This document shows positions 61,106 to 64,000 of a DNA stretch of 64,000 nucleotides, piece after piece. The notes beneath the pieces are model-generated. The model was given only the letters and a program-made list of their open reading frames with translations. It did no database searches and was not told the DNA's origin. Numbering within the stretch: the first letter of the stretch is position 1; every line of letters begins with the position of its first letter. Made by a program: the position numbers and the translations under genes. The DNA comes from Harmonia axyridis (Eukaryota; Arthropoda; Insecta; Coleoptera; Coccinellidae), in the NCBI RefSeq assembly GCF_914767665.1, contig NC_059503.1:7998001-8062000 (forward strand). Reading direction: 5' to 3'.

Positions 61106-62536
61106 CAGTGGCGGGTTTACCTTTTACCTAAAGAAGCATATCTTACCTAATCCGTAAAAACCGAAGGACCCTACCTCAAGCTATGATATATTGCTGGAAT
61201 TTTCATCAAATAAGCTATCTAATAGCTGCAATAATATACTGGGTGTGCCATGTGAAATAGAATAAAATATGATTTTATTTCCCAAATACTTGATAGTTAC
61301 AAAAAAGTAAAATACAAAGAAAAGGAAACAAGTCAAAGTTACAACAACCACAACATTAACACTACGAGATAATCTTTTATACATAAGAAAGTAGTAGTCT
61401 GTTTACGGTATAATAGGAAATTATAGAGATCTGAAGATGTTCTAGGAGGAAAGATTATTGTCTCAAACACCAACATGCAAATTTTCAGCACGAAATGATG
61501 ATTAGTTTTTCATTTGGCAACGAAAGGTTTTGATATTGCAGATATCCAATGAGAGGAAGAGAGATGGAATCTTCTTGGTTGAATAAAGAAGTATGATCCA
61601 GTCATTGTAGGCGTGTAGAGAGAGACAGAGACTTGCCAGTAGTCAATTTAAATACAGAGTAGAAGCAGAGGAAAGCTCAGAGATTAAGCCATCAGGGCTT
61701 GCCAAAGAGCAGAAGAAGAGCTAAAAGGCTACCAAGAAGGCTGCCGCTCCACCCAAACCCAAGGCTACACCTAAACAGAAAGCAGCGAAGAATGTAGCAG
61801 AGGCTGCACTACGTGTTGGAGGCAAACGTTAAATTGAGATCCTTCAACTTCAACCTCTTAACGAGAGTGAACATAACCCCTTGATTTTGAATAAGGATGA
61901 GGGGTGTTGCGATAACTAATTTTGAAGATCGCATCGAATACTATCTGACCCCAAAAATTCGCTTCAAAATATCCATTGATAATGAAATAACTGCGAAAAT
62001 AGTGAAAGAGGCAATGTGGAATTTATCTCAAGAATATTATTCGTATCGGAAACATTTCAAATGTATTCAGTAGTAAGTTCTCTTTCATTTTTTTACCTGT
62101 CATTTCGTTATCGATAGAAATTTTGGAATAAAATTTCAGGATCAGATAGTACTCGCTAAGATCTTCAAAATGAGGTGTAGCAATACCCCTCATGCCTATT
62201 CAAAAACAAGGGGTTGCACTCACCCCTGTTAGGGGGTTGCAGTACCGGAGATGCAAAGAGCGGAAAAGTTGTTAACCCTCAATAAGAAATTGACGGATCC
62301 GAGCGATTTTCCACATTTTCATTTAAAATCCGGAAAATCGAGGTGTTAAGTTTTCGTTGGACCGCACTGTATACGGGAATTTTTGCGGTACGACAAGGCT
62401 CCTATTTTTTACTATTAAATATACTACTCTAAAATTCTCTTAGAACCTAAATGAACGTATATTCAACATTAAATCTCAAAAATCGAAAAAAGAATGGAGC
62501 GGCTTCCCTGCGTCTCAAGGCCTAAACCCGCCACTG
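61106..62536. mobile_element. 1.43-kb hAT-like non-autonomous element
   Basis: The perfect 14-bp inverted termini are cagtggcgggttta at 61106 and taaacccgccactg ending at 62536. Outside them lie ggataggc (61098-61105) and ggatatgg (62537-62544), a possible 8-bp target duplication with 6 of 8 bases matching. An 8-bp duplication with CAGTGG-type ends suggests a hAT or related superfamily. No transposase was seen. The interior includes an RpL24-like fragment and repeated ggggttgc words at 61876-62240. Confidence 0.5.
61660..61832 (+). pseudogene. Ribosomal protein L24 C-terminal fragment (pseudogene)
   Basis: The plus strand reads AKEQKKS, a stop, then KATKKAAAPPKPKATPKQKA, AKNVAEAALRVGGKR and TAA at 61830-61832. 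The Ala/Lys/Pro-rich tail ending RVGGKR is what I recall of the C-terminus of insect RpL24 (eL24). Upstream, bases like agaaagctcagaga correspond to the preceding Arg/Lys/Gln-rich helix, but with stops. There is no intron and no upstream protein, so it is a retro-copied or captured fragment, lying inside the 1.43-kb inverted-terminus element. The main alternative is another Lys/Ala-rich protein tail. Confidence 0.55.
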
Positions 62537-62544
62537 GGATATGG

Positions 62545-63179
62545 AGATCGGGCAAGTGAAAGCTCCAAGGGTGGACGGGAGGGATGAAACCTCGAGAGTG
62601 CGAGGGTGGAAGGGCAAGGAGGGGTAGACGTGGGAGGAACAAGATGCATCTCGCAGATTTCAGGATCGTAGAAATTCGATGATAGATGGTGGAAATCTCT
62701 TACGTTGTGATGATGGAAATTTTTTTGCATACCTGGGGTGTTTGGGGTTATTGATTGTAATAATTCGTAAAGGGGAATCTTCTCACTTTTTAAGCTAATC
62801 ATTACATGAGATGGCAGGTAATAAAAAAATTATATAAAACCCTGAGTAGGCATTTTTGATTGTCATTGTCATTGTAAATAAGATTCTATGGTTTTGGTGA
62901 CATAATGACACGAAATCTTTTGATACGAAACTATTGGGTACTTTGTTCGATATATTATAATTCTGGTGACGTGATCAACAAGAAATTTCGCAACAAAATT
63001 CAAATTATAAGTTTGCATCTGAAAGCAAAAATTCATCGAGATCAGAATCTAGCTCAAAAAAAAGATTTTGCGTTCCCTAGTTATCATGTTTGTTATTTTC
63101 ATATTTAATTGAATTTGCTCAGAATTGAAGAATACAGACAGTGATGACTAATATAGCAGTCGCTTAAAAAAAATGAGAG
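62545..63179. other. Unannotated
   Basis: No feature recognised. A 67-codon open frame at 62905-63108 has no motif. Confidence 0.35.
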
Positions 63180-63536
63180 CTCGAAAATTCAATAGGGTCT
63201 TTTTTTGAAGTCAGCAAACAGCTAGTAATATCTAAGGACCAAATCTGGAGAACAAACTGCGTGGTCAAGCAGTTGGAAGCGCAAATTGTTCAATTTTACA
63301 ATGTTTTACTTTGATTTATGACAAGGAGAATTGTCTAGGTGAAGAGAAATTTACCTTATCATTTAAGGACGTTTTTTTCATTTCTGTATTCAATGGATCC
63401 AATAACGTTACTTAATAATCACTGTTGATAGATTTGTCTTTGTCAAGGTAGTCAATGAACAATATACCATGCTACATCAGCTGATGTTTCAGATTTTGGT
63501 CGGCTTCTGCCGACTTCATGTCACTGTGTTTGCTGA
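63180..63536 (-). mobile_element. Old mariner relic, same family as 14694-15340
   Basis: It shares with that relic the ccaaatctggagaac-aact..gtggtcaagc stretch (the third catalytic region in reverse complement) and ggatccaataacgtta..taat, then gtcaatgaa-aatata. It is heavily decayed, with no open frame. Confidence 0.55.
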
Positions 63537-64000
63537 TAAAGGGTGTGTTTTTTAGAGCAATAGAACTTTAAATTGCAATAAAATAACAATGGATTATTCG
63601 ATTGACATGAATTTGATTTATCCGCAAGATAATCTTGTGGCATTACATTTTAAATATGATTTCTGGCTTATGACCGCCACGGCTGACTCGGATGTAGTCC
63701 AATCTGGACGTCCAATTTTCGATGACTTTTTCCAACATTTGTGGCCGTATATAGGCAATAACTTGGCGAATGTTGTCTTCCAAATGGTCAAGGGTTTGTG
63801 GCTTATCCGCATAGACCAATGACTTTACATAGCCCCAAAGAAAGTAGTCCAGCGGTGTTAAATCATAAGATCTTGGATGCCAATTCACACGTCCAAAACG
63901 TGAAATTAGGTGGTCACCAAACGTGTCTTTCAATAAATCGATTGTGGCACGAGCTGTGTGACATGTTGCGCCGTCTTGTTGGAACCACAGCTCCTGGACA
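63537..64000 (-). mobile_element. DD41D (rosa-like) element, copy G, cut by window end
   Basis: It starts at TA with agggtgtgttttttagagc, the 3' end of the element. The minus strand encodes the transposase C-terminus (KPEIIFKM at the end) and DLTPLDYFLWGY. The second catalytic region begins at the right edge. The rest lies outside the window, so its deletion state is unknown. Confidence 0.9.

Overview
This window looks like AT-rich insect nuclear DNA. The evidence is split genes with phase-2 introns, no bacterial-style gene packing, many Tc1/mariner and non-LTR relics of types common in insects, tRNA-derived repeats and satellite arrays. A beetle is possible, but nothing here fixes the order or species. 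All calls come from reading the sequence; no database search was run.

Only one locus has well-supported host protein genes. It is a same-strand pair of two-coding-exon paralogues at 22185-23812 (341 aa) and 27273-28707 (300 aa). Both encode a secreted protein with a signal peptide, an RTKR basic site, a conserved W-R-x-N-x-Y-x-I-Q-x-P-Y-F-V block and a C-terminal domain with identical cysteine spacing (C-x6-CC-x10-C-x5-C-x9-C). Both also splice one base before the ATG and carry a phase-2 intron early in the reading frame. I do not recognise the family by name. A possible last exon of an unrelated minus-strand gene lies at about 56820-56977.

The rest is mainly transposon and repeat DNA. Seven copies of a DD41D (rosa-like) Tc1/mariner element lie at 5.6, 7.3, 11.3, 16.3, 34.6, 44.0 and 63.5 kb (the last is cut by the window edge). 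All the informative copies lack the same central part of the transposase, and at least two different deletion junctions are present. Three DD34D mariners (3.9, 9.3 and 32.1 kb), several older transposase relics (14.7, 31.0, 36.7, 42.6 and 63.2 kb) and non-LTR fragments (34.2-36.0, 37.4, 40.7 and 58.1 kb) are broken. A 1.43-kb element at 61106-62536 with 14-bp inverted termini holds a piece resembling ribosomal protein L24.

The structured repeats are five foldback (palindromic) elements, a 325-bp repeat present twice with strong internal palindromes (38.3 and 59.2 kb), a ~475-bp tandem satellite (38.6-39.6 kb), a 20-bp minisatellite (47.1-47.4 kb), and a head-to-tail pair of 2.7-2.9-kb units (49.0-54.6 kb). 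Each of those units begins with an array of a 34-bp monomer whose core is a 9-bp-arm hairpin. Long stretches at 17-22, 24-27, 28.8-30.8, 44.9-47.1 and 54.6-59.2 kb hold nothing I can name.
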